Shown here: positions 1 to 5,384 of the stretch, piece after piece | Layout of the letters: each line of letters starts with the position of its first letter | Numbering within the stretch: position 1 is the first letter of the stretch | NCBI GenBank assembly: GCA_947378515.1 | Contig: CANCKG010000064.1 | Coordinates: 1-5,531 of the forward strand | Direction: 5' to 3' | Length of the DNA: 5,531 nt | Source of the DNA: Gammaproteobacteria bacterium | GTDB taxonomy: Bacteria; Pseudomonadota; Gammaproteobacteria; CAISUE01 | Notes under the pieces: generated by a model | Databases searched by the model: none | What the model saw: only the letters and a program-made list of their open reading frames with translations | Told to the model about the DNA's origin: nothing | Translations under genes and position numbers: made by a program

Positions 1-266
1 AAAAGCACTTCTTCTGGGTGAGCGGCATGAATAAAGGCTTTAACTTTATCTCGTGCTTGTTCATACAAACGTGTCGCTTCCATACTTAAATAATGGACGC
101 CACGATGAATATTAGCGTTTTCGCTTTGATAATAATGACTCAGAGCATCGATCACGCACTGCGGCTTTTGAGTCGTCGCGCCATTATCCAAATAAATGAG
201 CGGCTGATCATGCACGGTGCGCTGCAAAATAGGAAAATCAGCTCGTATTTTATCGATAGCAAACAT
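1..266 (-). CDS. sufS: Cysteine desulfurase SufS, N-terminal 88 residues (gene runs off the left edge)
   Basis: SufS is a pyridoxal-phosphate enzyme that removes sulfur from L-cysteine as a persulfide and feeds the SufBCD scaffold. Reading the minus strand from the ATG at 266-264 gives an open frame to the window edge. It starts MFAIDKIRADFPIL and contains YLDNGATTQKPQ (residues 25-36) and NANIHRGVHYLS (50-61), both hallmarks of the group II (SufS/CsdA) desulfurases at the start of the aminotransferase class V fold. The PLP lysine and the catalytic cysteine would lie beyond the window. The start is supported by a purine-rich AAGAGAAAAG just upstream, which overlaps the sufD stop codon. The gap to sufD is 13 nt, so the two genes are cotranscribed and probably translationally coupled. 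The partner sulfur acceptor (SufE or SufU) is not visible here. Confidence 0.95.
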   Translation of the reverse strand, partial: MFAIDKIRADFPILQRTVHDQPLIYLDNGATTQKPQCVIDALSHYYQSENANIHRGVHYLSMEATRLYEQARDKVKAFIHAAHPEEVL

Positions 267-279
267 AGATACTTTTCTC

Positions 280-1515
280 TTAAGCTTTAACCGCAAATAA
301 CGCACTAACCCGAGCCTTTAAAACCGGCCATTTCAGAAGATCCAATAATTCTTGATTAAAGGCTTTAATGAGCACCGCTCGGGCATCCGTGATGCCGCGC
401 GATTTTAAATAAAACAATGCTTCATCGGATAGCTGACCAATGGTCGCGCCATGAGCACATTTGACATCATTGGCATAAATTTCTAATTCAGGCTTAGTAT
501 AAATTTCAGCCGTAGAGCTCAATAATAAATGCTTGGTATGTTGATGAGCGTCGGTTTTTTGAGCATCTTGATCGACAATCACTTTGCCATTAAAAATCAA
601 CCGTGATTGATCAAGCGCCAAGCCTTTAAAAAATTGCTCACTATAACAATGCGCGACGCTATGACTTAAACGCAAATGTTGATCGAGTTGCTGTTTCTCT
701 TGGGCGAGGGTCAAACCTTTAACGCTACATGAAGCATGTTCACCTAAAAAGCGTTGCTCTAAATCGGTTCGCACCAAAGCGCCGCCACTTAAAAAGCTAA
801 GCCCTTGATAAACACTGTGAGCTTGCTGATTCAAGATACAATGGTCGATATGAATCGCTTTAGGGTTATCATTAAACACCTGGTAATAAGTACCATTCGC
901 CCGTTCAGCCAATTCCAGATGCCAAACAGCATTGGTAAAAAAAGCGGTGGTCGTTAAGCTGACATGTTCGGCGATAATGGTCGCAGCCGCATCCGCCCCT
1001 AAACGCACCACATGGCGTTGCTGACTGGTAGTAAGCGCGCCGGCATCGTCGGTTAAAAATAAACAGTGCAGCGGTTTATCCAGTTTAGTATGGACATCGA
1101 TGACTAAGCCGTCTTGAAATAAAGCGGTGTTTAATGCGACTAAGCTTAGGCTTAAATCACTTTGGGCGATGAGCGTTTGAATGGCAGACTCATCAAGCCT
1201 AGCTCGCAATGCACTAACACCCTGCGGCACTGTGCAATGCTGCGGCATTAACGCGCCGTTTAAACACACCACATGGTAGCAATCGGCTAATAATAACGGC
1301 GTCAACACGGCAGGATCAAGCGTACTCGTTGGCATCAAAGTAAAGGCTTGTTCACGCAAAACCGTTAAGCGTAAATATTTCCAACTTTCAGTTTTATTCG
1401 TCGGAAAGCCCATCGCGCTAAATGCATCTATCGCTTGGTTACGCACAGGCGTTAAAGCATCTGCAGGGATATGATTAGCAAACAATTGTTGGTAATGCGT
1501 GATAGTTTTAAGCAT
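280..1515 (-). CDS. sufD: Fe-S cluster assembly protein SufD
   Basis: SufD is the non-catalytic partner of SufB in the cytosolic SufBC2D scaffold and is linked to iron entry and cluster formation at the SufB-SufD interface. The protein is 411 aa from the ATG at 1515, close to the usual length of about 420. It has the N-terminal helical part with NKTESWKYLRLT (residues 40-51), a central beta-helix core, and the conserved C-terminal segment KCAHGATIGQLSDEALFYL. In that segment Cys353 and His355 match the Cys/His pair (358/360) of E. coli SufD. The frame can be extended five codons to a GTG at 1530, but the ATG at 1515 is preferred: GGTGA lies 8 nt upstream of it, and the extension would consume that site. 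The 149-nt gap to sufC is filled by a repeat element (1516-1667). sufS follows after 13 nt. Confidence 0.95.
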   Translation of the reverse strand: MLKTITHYQQLFANHIPADALTPVRNQAIDAFSAMGFPTNKTESWKYLRLTVLREQAFTLMPTSTLDPAVLTPLLLADCYHVVCLNGALMPQHCTVPQGVSALRARLDESAIQTLIAQSDLSLSLVALNTALFQDGLVIDVHTKLDKPLHCLFLTDDAGALTTSQQRHVVRLGADAAATIIAEHVSLTTTAFFTNAVWHLELAERANGTYYQVFNDNPKAIHIDHCILNQQAHSVYQGLSFLSGGALVRTDLEQRFLGEHASCSVKGLTLAQEKQQLDQHLRLSHSVAHCYSEQFFKGLALDQSRLIFNGKVIVDQDAQKTDAHQHTKHLLLSSTAEIYTKPELEIYANDVKCAHGATIGQLSDEALFYLKSRGITDARAVLIKAFNQELLDLLKWPVLKARVSALFAVKA

Positions 1516-1667
1516 GTAAATATTCACCACATTTTTCTAATTTTTTCGTAAAAGCGTTCTGAGTACACTTTACGCGATGGGGGATTATCAAGGGGGAGAA
1601 AGCGTGTTGTTCTCCCTCTTGATTTGCACTAGCGCGGGTTTCCCGCGCGTAAGTGCTAAAATAGCTA
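1516..1667 (+). mobile_element. MITE-like element, copy C (old, diverged), filling the sufC-sufD gap
   Basis: This is a diverged third copy of the element seen at 4028-4175 and 5385-5531. Its left end GTAAATATTCACCAC matches the intact 15-bp end GTATCTATTCAGCAC at 12 of 15 positions. It shares the core TTACGCGATGGGGGAT (1570-1585). It has a central hairpin with 14-nt arms (1587-1600 and 1610-1623, one G-T pair) around a 9-nt loop, then a GC-rich hairpin whose arms end GCGGG and CCCGC around TTT (about 1626-1656). The right end GTGCTAAAATAGCTA overlaps the sufC stop codon. It encodes no protein; the short frame on the plus strand here looks spurious. It begins one base upstream of the sufD start codon. 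It is in the same orientation as copy A. Confidence 0.75.
1524..1528 (-). promoter_or_regulatory. Ribosome binding site of sufD (GGTGA), inside a repeat element
   Basis: The minus strand reads GGTGA, 8 nt before the ATG at 1515. It decides between that ATG and the upstream in-frame GTG codons at 1530 and 1527. The site lies within the degenerate terminal repeat of the MITE-like element 1516-1667, so sufD appears to be translated from a signal supplied by the element. Confidence 0.6.
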
Positions 1668-2405
1668 AGCATTGTCCAACCACCCATAACCTTGGTCTTC
1701 GAGCTTTAACGCTAATTCTTTACCACCCGAGGCGACGATTTTGCCATTGGCTAATACATGAACGAAATCCGGCACGATATAATCGAGTAAACGTTGATAA
1801 TGGGTAATGACGATGAATGAACGATCAGGGCTACGCAGCGAATTAACACCATCGGCAACGACTTTCAACGCATCGATATCCAAACCCGAATCGGTTTCAT
1901 CAAGGATGATCAACGAGGGTTCTAAGATTAACATTTGCAAAATTTCATTGCGTTTCTTTTCACCACCCGAAAACCCTTCATTGACGGAGCGATATAAGAA
2001 ATCTTGATCCAAATCGACGGCTTTGATTTTTTCTTTAACTGAACTTAAAAAATCCATGGCATCGACTTCAGGCAAACCTTGCGCTTTACGCTTAGCATTC
2101 AAGGCGGCTTTCAATAAATAGACATTGCTGACACCGGGAATTTCGATCGGGTATTGAAAGGCTAAAAACAAACCAGCTTGGGCACGCAATTCAGGCGCCA
2201 AAGAGAGTAAATCTTGATTATGGTAAGTAACGCTGCCGCTGACTTCATAACCTTCACGACCCGCTAAAACATTACCCAAAGTGCTTTTACCCGAGCCATT
2301 TGGCCCCATGATGGCATGCACTTCGCCAGGCTTAATCGTTAAATTTAAGCCTTGTAAAATGGCTTTGTTATCGACGCTTGCATGTAAATCTTTAATGGTT
2401 AACAT
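1665..2405 (-). CDS. sufC: Fe-S cluster assembly ATPase SufC
   Basis: SufC is the ABC-type ATPase of the SufBC2D complex. ATP binding and SufC dimerisation drive the SufB-SufD rearrangement that exposes the cluster assembly site; it is cytosolic and not a transporter. The 246-aa protein has the whole nucleotide-binding domain: Walker A GPNGSGKST (34-42, Lys40), Q-loop Gln84 in LAFQYP, the SufC-type signature FSGGEKKRNEILQM (145-158), Walker B LIILDE (165-170) followed by TDSGLDIDAL, and H-loop His202 in ITHYQRLLDY. Length and motifs are typical, with nothing missing. The start at 2405 lacks a strong Shine-Dalgarno sequence; AAAGAA about 12 nt upstream is the best candidate. Its stop codon (TAG) falls in the end of the downstream repeat element. 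It is 91 nt from sufB, with a GC-rich hairpin in the gap. Confidence 0.97.
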   Translation of the reverse strand: MLTIKDLHASVDNKAILQGLNLTIKPGEVHAIMGPNGSGKSTLGNVLAGREGYEVSGSVTYHNQDLLSLAPELRAQAGLFLAFQYPIEIPGVSNVYLLKAALNAKRKAQGLPEVDAMDFLSSVKEKIKAVDLDQDFLYRSVNEGFSGGEKKRNEILQMLILEPSLIILDETDSGLDIDALKVVADGVNSLRSPDRSFIVITHYQRLLDYIVPDFVHVLANGKIVASGGKELALKLEDQGYGWLDNA

Positions 2406-2430
2406 ATAAATATATTCTTTAAATTAATTC

Positions 2431-2460
2431 GTAGGGGCGGGTCCTTGCGGCCCGCCCGTC
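2431..2460. repeat. GC-rich hairpin between sufB and sufC
   Basis: GGGCGGG (2435-2441) and CCCGCCC (2451-2457) pair across a 9-nt loop; a G-T and a C-G pair can extend the stem inward to nine pairs. It lies in the 91-nt sufB-sufC spacer, whose other part near sufC is AT-rich. The sharp change in composition suggests an inserted repeat rather than a native spacer. There is no T-run after the stem in the direction of suf transcription, so a simple intrinsic terminator is unlikely. An effect on mRNA stability or partial polarity is possible. Only one copy is in the window, so its repeat status is an inference. Confidence 0.55.
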
Positions 2461-2496
2461 AGGGTTCGGCGTTAAATCGGTGGCACAATGGCGCAA

Positions 2497-3942
2497 TCAC
2501 CCCACCGAACCTTCTAGGCTAACGCCGAGAAGCTTTTGGGCTTCCACTGCAAATTCCATCGGTAATTCGCGAAACACTTCGCGGCAAAAACCATTGACGA
2601 TCAAATTGACCGCGTCTTCGGCGCTCAAACCGCGTTGCTGACAGAAAAACAATTGATCAGCCCCGATTTTCGACGTAGTCGCTTCATGCTCGACTTGCGC
2701 GGTTGGATTTTTCACTTCGATATACGGAAAAGTATGCGCACCACAGCGATCGCCCATCAACAAGGAATCACACTGGGTATAATTGCGGGCATTGGTAGCG
2801 CCAGGATTTATTCGCACCAAACCGCGATACGCATTTTGACCAAAGCCTGCCGAAATACCTTTGGAAATAATCGTACTAGAGGTATTTTTACCGATGTGAA
2901 TCATTTTAGTGCCAGTATCGGCTTGTTGATAATTATTAGTGACTGCCACTGAATAAAATTCGCCGACCGAATCATCGCCTTGCAAGACCACACTCGGGTA
3001 TTTCCAAGTGATCGCCGAACCGGTTTCGACTTGGGTCCAGGAGATTTTGGATTTCACCCCACGACAAGCACCGCGTTTAGTGACAAAATTGTAAATACCG
3101 CCTTTGCCTTCTTTATCGCCCGGATACCAATTTTGAACGGTCGAATACTTAACCGTCGCCCGATCCAGAGCAATGATTTCAACGACGGCCGCGTGCAGCT
3201 GATTTTCATCACGCATCGGTGCGGTACAGCCTTCTAAATAACTGACATAGGCATCATCGTCGGCAATGATCAACGTGCGTTCAAATTGACCGGTCGAGGC
3301 GGCATTGATGCGAAAATAGGTCGATAATTCCATTGGACAACGCACGCCTTTGGGAATATAAACGAAAGACCCATCACTAAATACTGCGGCATTAAGGGCG
3401 GCAAAAAAATTATCGGTATAAGGGACGATTGAACCCAAGTATTTTTGAATCAATTCGGGGTATTTTTGCACCGCTTCGGAAAAAGAACAAAAGATCACGC
3501 CCATGCTCAAGAGTTTATCTTTGAACGTGGTGGCGACCGAAATACTGTCAAAGACCGCATCGACCGCGACATTCGCTAATTTCTTTTGTTCATTTAAAGA
3601 AATACCGAGTTTTTCATACACCCGTAACAATTCAGGATCGACTTCATCTAGGCTATTTAAGGTCGGTTTTAGTTTCGGCGCGGAATAATAGACCATTTGT
3701 TGATAATCGATCTTCGGATAAGCGACATGCGCCCACACCGGTTCGACCATCGTCAACCAATGGTGATACGCTTTCAAGCGCCACGCCAGCATGAATTCAG
3801 GTTCATTTTTTTTGAGCGAAATCGCCCGAACAGTGTCTTCATTTAAGCCAGGTGGTAGGCTATCGGCATCAATATCACTGACAAAGCCATGTTGGTAATT
3901 TTGATTCAATAAAGCGGTTAATTCTGGATTTTCAGTACTCAT
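2497..3942 (-). CDS. sufB: Fe-S cluster assembly scaffold protein SufB
   Basis: SufB is the core scaffold subunit of SufBC2D. It accepts sulfur from SufS and its partner and builds the cluster together with SufD. The protein is 481 aa, against 495 in E. coli. Conserved blocks include [19 protein letters not shown] (195-213), [19 protein letters not shown] (235-253, with Cys239 of the sulfur-entry region), [20 protein letters not shown] (271-290), NYTQCDS (387-393) and [10 protein letters not shown] (418-427). By spacing, Cys391, His419 and Glu420 match E. coli Cys405, His433 and Glu434, residues needed for cluster assembly. The C-terminus ends in the family-typical [15 protein letters not shown] segment. 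The start at 3942 has no clear Shine-Dalgarno sequence, but the N-terminus [12 protein letters not shown] has the expected length. It is 268 nt downstream of the regulator, with a hairpin and a MITE-like element between. Confidence 0.97.
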   Translation of the reverse strand: MSTENPELTALLNQNYQHGFVSDIDADSLPPGLNEDTVRAISLKKNEPEFMLAWRLKAYHHWLTMVEPVWAHVAYPKIDYQQMVYYSAPKLKPTLNSLDEVDPELLRVYEKLGISLNEQKKLANVAVDAVFDSISVATTFKDKLLSMGVIFCSFSEAVQKYPELIQKYLGSIVPYTDNFFAALNAAVFSDGSFVYIPKGVRCPMELSTYFRINAASTGQFERTLIIADDDAYVSYLEGCTAPMRDENQLHAAVVEIIALDRATVKYSTVQNWYPGDKEGKGGIYNFVTKRGACRGVKSKISWTQVETGSAITWKYPSVVLQGDDSVGEFYSVAVTNNYQQADTGTKMIHIGKNTSSTIISKGISAGFGQNAYRGLVRINPGATNARNYTQCDSLLMGDRCGAHTFPYIEVKNPTAQVEHEATTSKIGADQLFFCQQRGLSAEDAVNLIVNGFCREVFRELPMEFAVEAQKLLGVSLEGSVG

Positions 3943-3980
3943 AAGGACGACGACTTAAAGTTAACAGTAATTGAAGCAGA

Positions 3981-4018
3981 TATATACCCATCGCATCTCA
4001 AGGTGCGATGGGTATATA
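3981..4018. repeat. 38-bp palindrome (REP-like hairpin) upstream of sufB
   Basis: Arms 3981-3995 (TATATACCCATCGCA) and 4004-4018 are perfect 15-bp reverse complements around an 8-nt loop. On the plus strand the left arm plus loop reads TATACC-N2-TCGC-N3-TCAAG, the same spaced pattern as the longer palindromes at 4186-4251 and 5309-5367, so these look like one family. It lies 38 nt upstream of the sufB start and would be in the sufB leader if transcription comes from the regulator promoter. No T-run follows on the minus strand, so it is not an obvious terminator. Confidence 0.8.
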
Positions 4019-4028
4019 ACTAAAATAG
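4016..4028 (+). repeat. Left 13-bp direct repeat flanking MITE A (candidate target duplication)
   Basis: ATAACTAAAATAG occurs here and again at 4171-4183, at the two ends of the element 4028-4175. A direct repeat at both ends of an element with terminal inverted repeats is the expected footprint of insertion. The exact duplication length is uncertain (about 9-13 bp), because bases of the repeat overlap the element's own ends. Confidence 0.6.
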
Positions 4029-4175
4029 TATCTATTCAGCACATTTACTACATTTTACGTAGAAGCTTGCTAGTGGCTCCTTACGCGATGGGGGATTTTA
4101 AGGTGGAGAATCGCGATTCTCCCCCTTAACATGCACTGCGTGCGGGTTTCCCGCGCACAGTGCTAAATAGATAAC
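4028..4175 (+). mobile_element. MITE-like element, copy A, between the regulator and sufB
   Basis: This is a non-coding element of about 148 bp. The left end is GTATCTATTCAGCAC (4028-4042); the right end GTGCTAAATAGATAAC is its slightly decayed inverse. Inside are TTACGCGATGGGGGAT (4081-4096), a 32-bp palindrome at 4098-4129 centred on TCGCGA with one mismatch (T4104), and a GC-rich hairpin with 14-nt arms 4133-4146 and 4150-4163 around TTT. It differs from copy B by only two substitutions over about 145 bp, which implies a recent common source. It has no ORF, so any transposase must act in trans. It separates sufB from its presumed regulator and probably lies within the transcript. Confidence 0.8.
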
Positions 4176-4183
4176 TAAAATAG
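4171..4183 (+). repeat. Right 13-bp direct repeat flanking MITE A
   Basis: This is the second copy of ATAACTAAAATAG, the partner of 4016-4028. It joins MITE A to the palindrome starting at 4186. Copy B has a related but different junction (ATAAATTTAAAATAG when read in the same direction), so the two junctions have diverged. Confidence 0.6.
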
Positions 4184-4185
4184 AG

Positions 4186-4251
4186 CTATACCGCTCGCCA
4201 TAGGCACACGTTAAATCACAAACCTCGCATCTTGAATGGCGAGCGGTATAG
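4186..4251. repeat. Palindromic element overlapping the 3' end of the regulator gene
   Basis: CTATACCGCTCGCCAT (4186-4201) and its perfect 16-bp inverse (4236-4251) enclose a 34-nt loop. The right arm and most of the loop are inside the regulator reading frame and encode its last 13 residues and stop codon. A second copy with a 27-nt loop is at 5309-5367. Arms are identical in both copies while the loops differ by substitutions and an indel, as expected if the paired arms are the conserved part. Confidence 0.8.
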
Positions 4252-4651
4252 GTACAGACATCATATCGATCAAATAAACATTATTTAACGCACTTTCAAC
4301 CGCTTGATTGATACGCTGCCAACCGATACGGCTGCCGCAGCCGCGTTCCAGCTCACAATGCTTAGCGCGGTGATTGCATTCTGTTAGGGCGATGGGGCCA
4401 TCAATGGCACTAATAATTAAGGCAACAGAAATACTGTCAGGTGCGCGTGCCAATTGGTAACCACCTTGAGCACCACGCATGGACGTTAACAAACCTACGT
4501 GTAATAATTTTTTTAATAGTTTACTAACCGTCGGCATATTCAAATGCGTTTTCAACGCGATTTCACTGGCGCTCCAAGATTGCTCGGCGTGCTCAGCGCA
4601 ATAGACCATCACTAAAGTCGCGTAATCGGCCATCTTGCTAATTTTTAACAT
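4211..4651 (-). CDS. Rrf2-family SUF system Fe-S cluster assembly regulator
   Basis: This is a 146-aa DNA-binding regulator of the Rrf2/IscR family, most like the gammaproteobacterial SUF-operon regulators. The N-terminal winged helix covers roughly residues 1-70: MLKISKMADYATLVM, then recognition-helix region MPTVSKLLKKLLHVGLL (39-55) and wing RGAQGGYQLAR (59-69). It is followed by ISAIDGPIALTEC. Cys92, Cys99 and Cys105 have the spacing expected for a [2Fe-2S] ligand set, so the protein probably senses cluster status and controls the suf genes and itself. The start at 4651 has GGAAG 6 nt upstream. The end is odd: residues 134-146 (PIPLAIQDARFVI) are encoded by a repeated palindrome that also occurs outside the gene, so the native C-terminus has been replaced or extended. 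The DNA-binding and cluster regions are untouched, so it is likely functional. Confidence 0.92.
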   Translation of the reverse strand: MLKISKMADYATLVMVYCAEHAEQSWSASEIALKTHLNMPTVSKLLKKLLHVGLLTSMRGAQGGYQLARAPDSISVALIISAIDGPIALTECNHRAKHCELERGCGSRIGWQRINQAVESALNNVYLIDMMSVPIPLAIQDARFVI

Positions 4652-4685
4652 GCAACACTTCCAAGCTTTAAAATACAGGACTATT

Positions 4686-4712
4686 CTAGTACTTTTTCTA
4701 TTAAAAAGCTAG
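4686..4712. promoter_or_regulatory. Inverted repeat upstream of the regulator, possible operator
   Basis: CTAG-TA-CTTTTT (4686-4697) and AAAAAG-CTAG (4703-4712) form an imperfect inverted repeat with a 2-nt bulge and a 5-nt centre. On the minus strand it overlaps a possible -10 box TAGAAT (4688-4683), about 30 nt upstream of the regulator start. Rrf2 regulators commonly autoregulate by binding dyads over their own promoter. I see no clear -35 box and no close match to a known IscR site, so this is tentative. Confidence 0.35.
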
Positions 4713-4728
4713 ACTGGGTTTAAGGTGA

Positions 4729-4754
4729 TTGACAATCCCCCTCATATGCATAAT
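4729..4754 (+). promoter_or_regulatory. Weak candidate promoter for the secreted-protein gene
   Basis: A perfect -35 hexamer TTGACA (4729-4734) is followed by CATAAT (4749-4754), a five-of-six -10 match, but the 14-nt spacer is shorter than the usual 16-18. A 17-nt spacer gives no good -10. If used, the transcript would have a leader of about 70 nt. It lies in the 179-bp region shared with the divergent regulator promoter, so the two could be coregulated. Confidence 0.35.
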
Positions 4755-4816
4755 CATGCGCTAAGGCTGTATCTAAAGTCCGTCTCCACGGTTAGTTACC
4801 TTGGTAGTTAAAATTT

Positions 4817-4822
4817 AAGGAG
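4817..4822 (+). promoter_or_regulatory. Strong ribosome binding site of the secreted-protein gene (AAGGAG)
   Basis: AAGGAG sits 8 nt before the ATG at 4831, close to ideal sequence and spacing. It fixes the start of the gene and contrasts with the weak sites before sufB and sufC. It supports the view that this is a real, expressed gene. Confidence 0.85.
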
Positions 4823-4830
4823 TTGCTCAA

Positions 4831-5271
4831 ATGAAAAAACAGGCATTGATATTCATAACAGCGCTGAGCCTCGGGATATTGGCACAAACCGCGGTAGCTG
4901 ATAAATTTCAGGAGCTAAACGACTCTCGCCCCATAGCAAAAGGCCCAACAATGACACAAGCTTCGCTTGCATGGTTTATCAGTGCCGATGGTAAAAAATA
5001 TCAGGGTTATCAGCTGACAGCATCAGTTGGTGGCGCAAGCTTCCAGTTTGCGGCGGTCGTAGGTGATAACCTGATACTCATGCAAGGTACTTCAGACCAA
5101 TGGGGGGGTGACGTAGCAGATGCAACTACCGTGGGTAATGCTGCGGTTCTACCAAGTTCAGCCGAAGTTAGGCATGAAAAAAATGAGTTTTTAATTTTGT
5201 TTAAGAGTAAAACGTATAGCGTACCGGCAAACGCTCCTAATTACACACTTATCACAGTGGTTACCACTTAA
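4831..5271 (+). CDS. Small secreted protein of unknown function
   Basis: I do not recognise the family. The 146-aa product starts with a clear Sec signal peptide: MKKQ, a hydrophobic stretch ALIFITALSLGILA (5-18), and a likely signal peptidase I site after TAVA (residue 23). No lipobox cysteine is present, and the mature 123-residue protein has no cysteine and no further membrane segment. It would be periplasmic or exported. The mature part is rich in Gly, Ala, Ser, Thr and Val with alternating hydrophobic residues (for example YQLTASVGGASFQFAAVVGD), suggesting a small beta-rich fold. A strong AAGGAG site supports the start. It is divergent from the SUF regulator across 179 bp, but nothing in the protein suggests iron-sulfur metabolism. 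A run of seven G (5102-5108) lies in the frame. It is followed within 40 bp by a palindrome and MITE B. Confidence 0.8.
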   Translation: MKKQALIFITALSLGILAQTAVADKFQELNDSRPIAKGPTMTQASLAWFISADGKKYQGYQLTASVGGASFQFAAVVGDNLILMQGTSDQWGGDVADATTVGNAAVLPSSAEVRHEKNEFLILFKSKTYSVPANAPNYTLITVVTT

Positions 5272-5308
5272 ATAAGCACTGCCGTGAGTATTTTTCAAGA
5301 TCATGCAC

Positions 5309-5367
5309 CTATACCGCTCGCCATTCAAGATTAGCGATTTAATATGTGCCTATGGCGAGCGGTATAG
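5309..5367. repeat. Palindromic element downstream of the secreted-protein gene
   Basis: This is the second copy of the 4186-4251 palindrome: perfect 16-bp arms 5309-5324 and 5352-5367 around a 27-nt loop. It starts 37 nt after the stop codon at 5271. As a long hairpin just past a gene it could protect the 3' end of the mRNA or cause some termination, but the following CTCTATTTTAAATTT is not a proper T-run. Confidence 0.8.
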
Positions 5368-5384
5368 CTCTATTTTAAATTTAT

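Larger units (their letters stand above)
4028..4253 (+). repeat. Left arm of a ~225-bp inverted repeat bracketing the regulator and secreted-protein genes
   Basis: This 226-bp stretch (MITE A plus the adjoining palindrome) matches the reverse complement of 5307-5531 along its whole length. It is nearly identical over the MITE part, with small indels in the junction and in the palindrome loop. The pair encloses about 1.05 kb carrying the regulator and the secreted-protein gene. Such an arrangement could allow inversion by homologous recombination or could be the ends of a composite unit; neither is shown by the sequence. Confidence 0.85.

Noticed and set aside
93..290. A plus-strand open frame of 65 codons at the left edge
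   Set aside because: It is antisense to the start of sufS, whose minus-strand translation matches the family clearly.
1516..1530. A GTG start for sufD at 1530, five codons upstream
   Set aside because: The ATG at 1515 has a GGTGA at good spacing, and the extra residues would come from the repeat element; the longer form has no visible ribosome binding site.
1577..1807. A plus-strand open frame of 76 codons across the sufC end and the repeat element
   Set aside because: It overlaps sufC antisense and the hairpins of the element, has no plausible ribosome binding site and no recognisable protein sequence.
2635..2952. A plus-strand open frame of 105 codons inside sufB
   Set aside because: It is entirely antisense to the well-conserved sufB gene; the composition explains the open frame. 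The same applies to the frames at 2980-3237 and 3503-3688, and to 1807-2007 inside sufC.
3981..4018. A CRISPR repeat
   Set aside because: Palindromes here are not in a regular array with unique spacers, and no cas gene is present.
4028..4251. A riboswitch or structured leader RNA upstream of sufB
   Set aside because: The structure is explained by repeats that also occur in unrelated positions and in inverted orientation; no known riboswitch core was seen.
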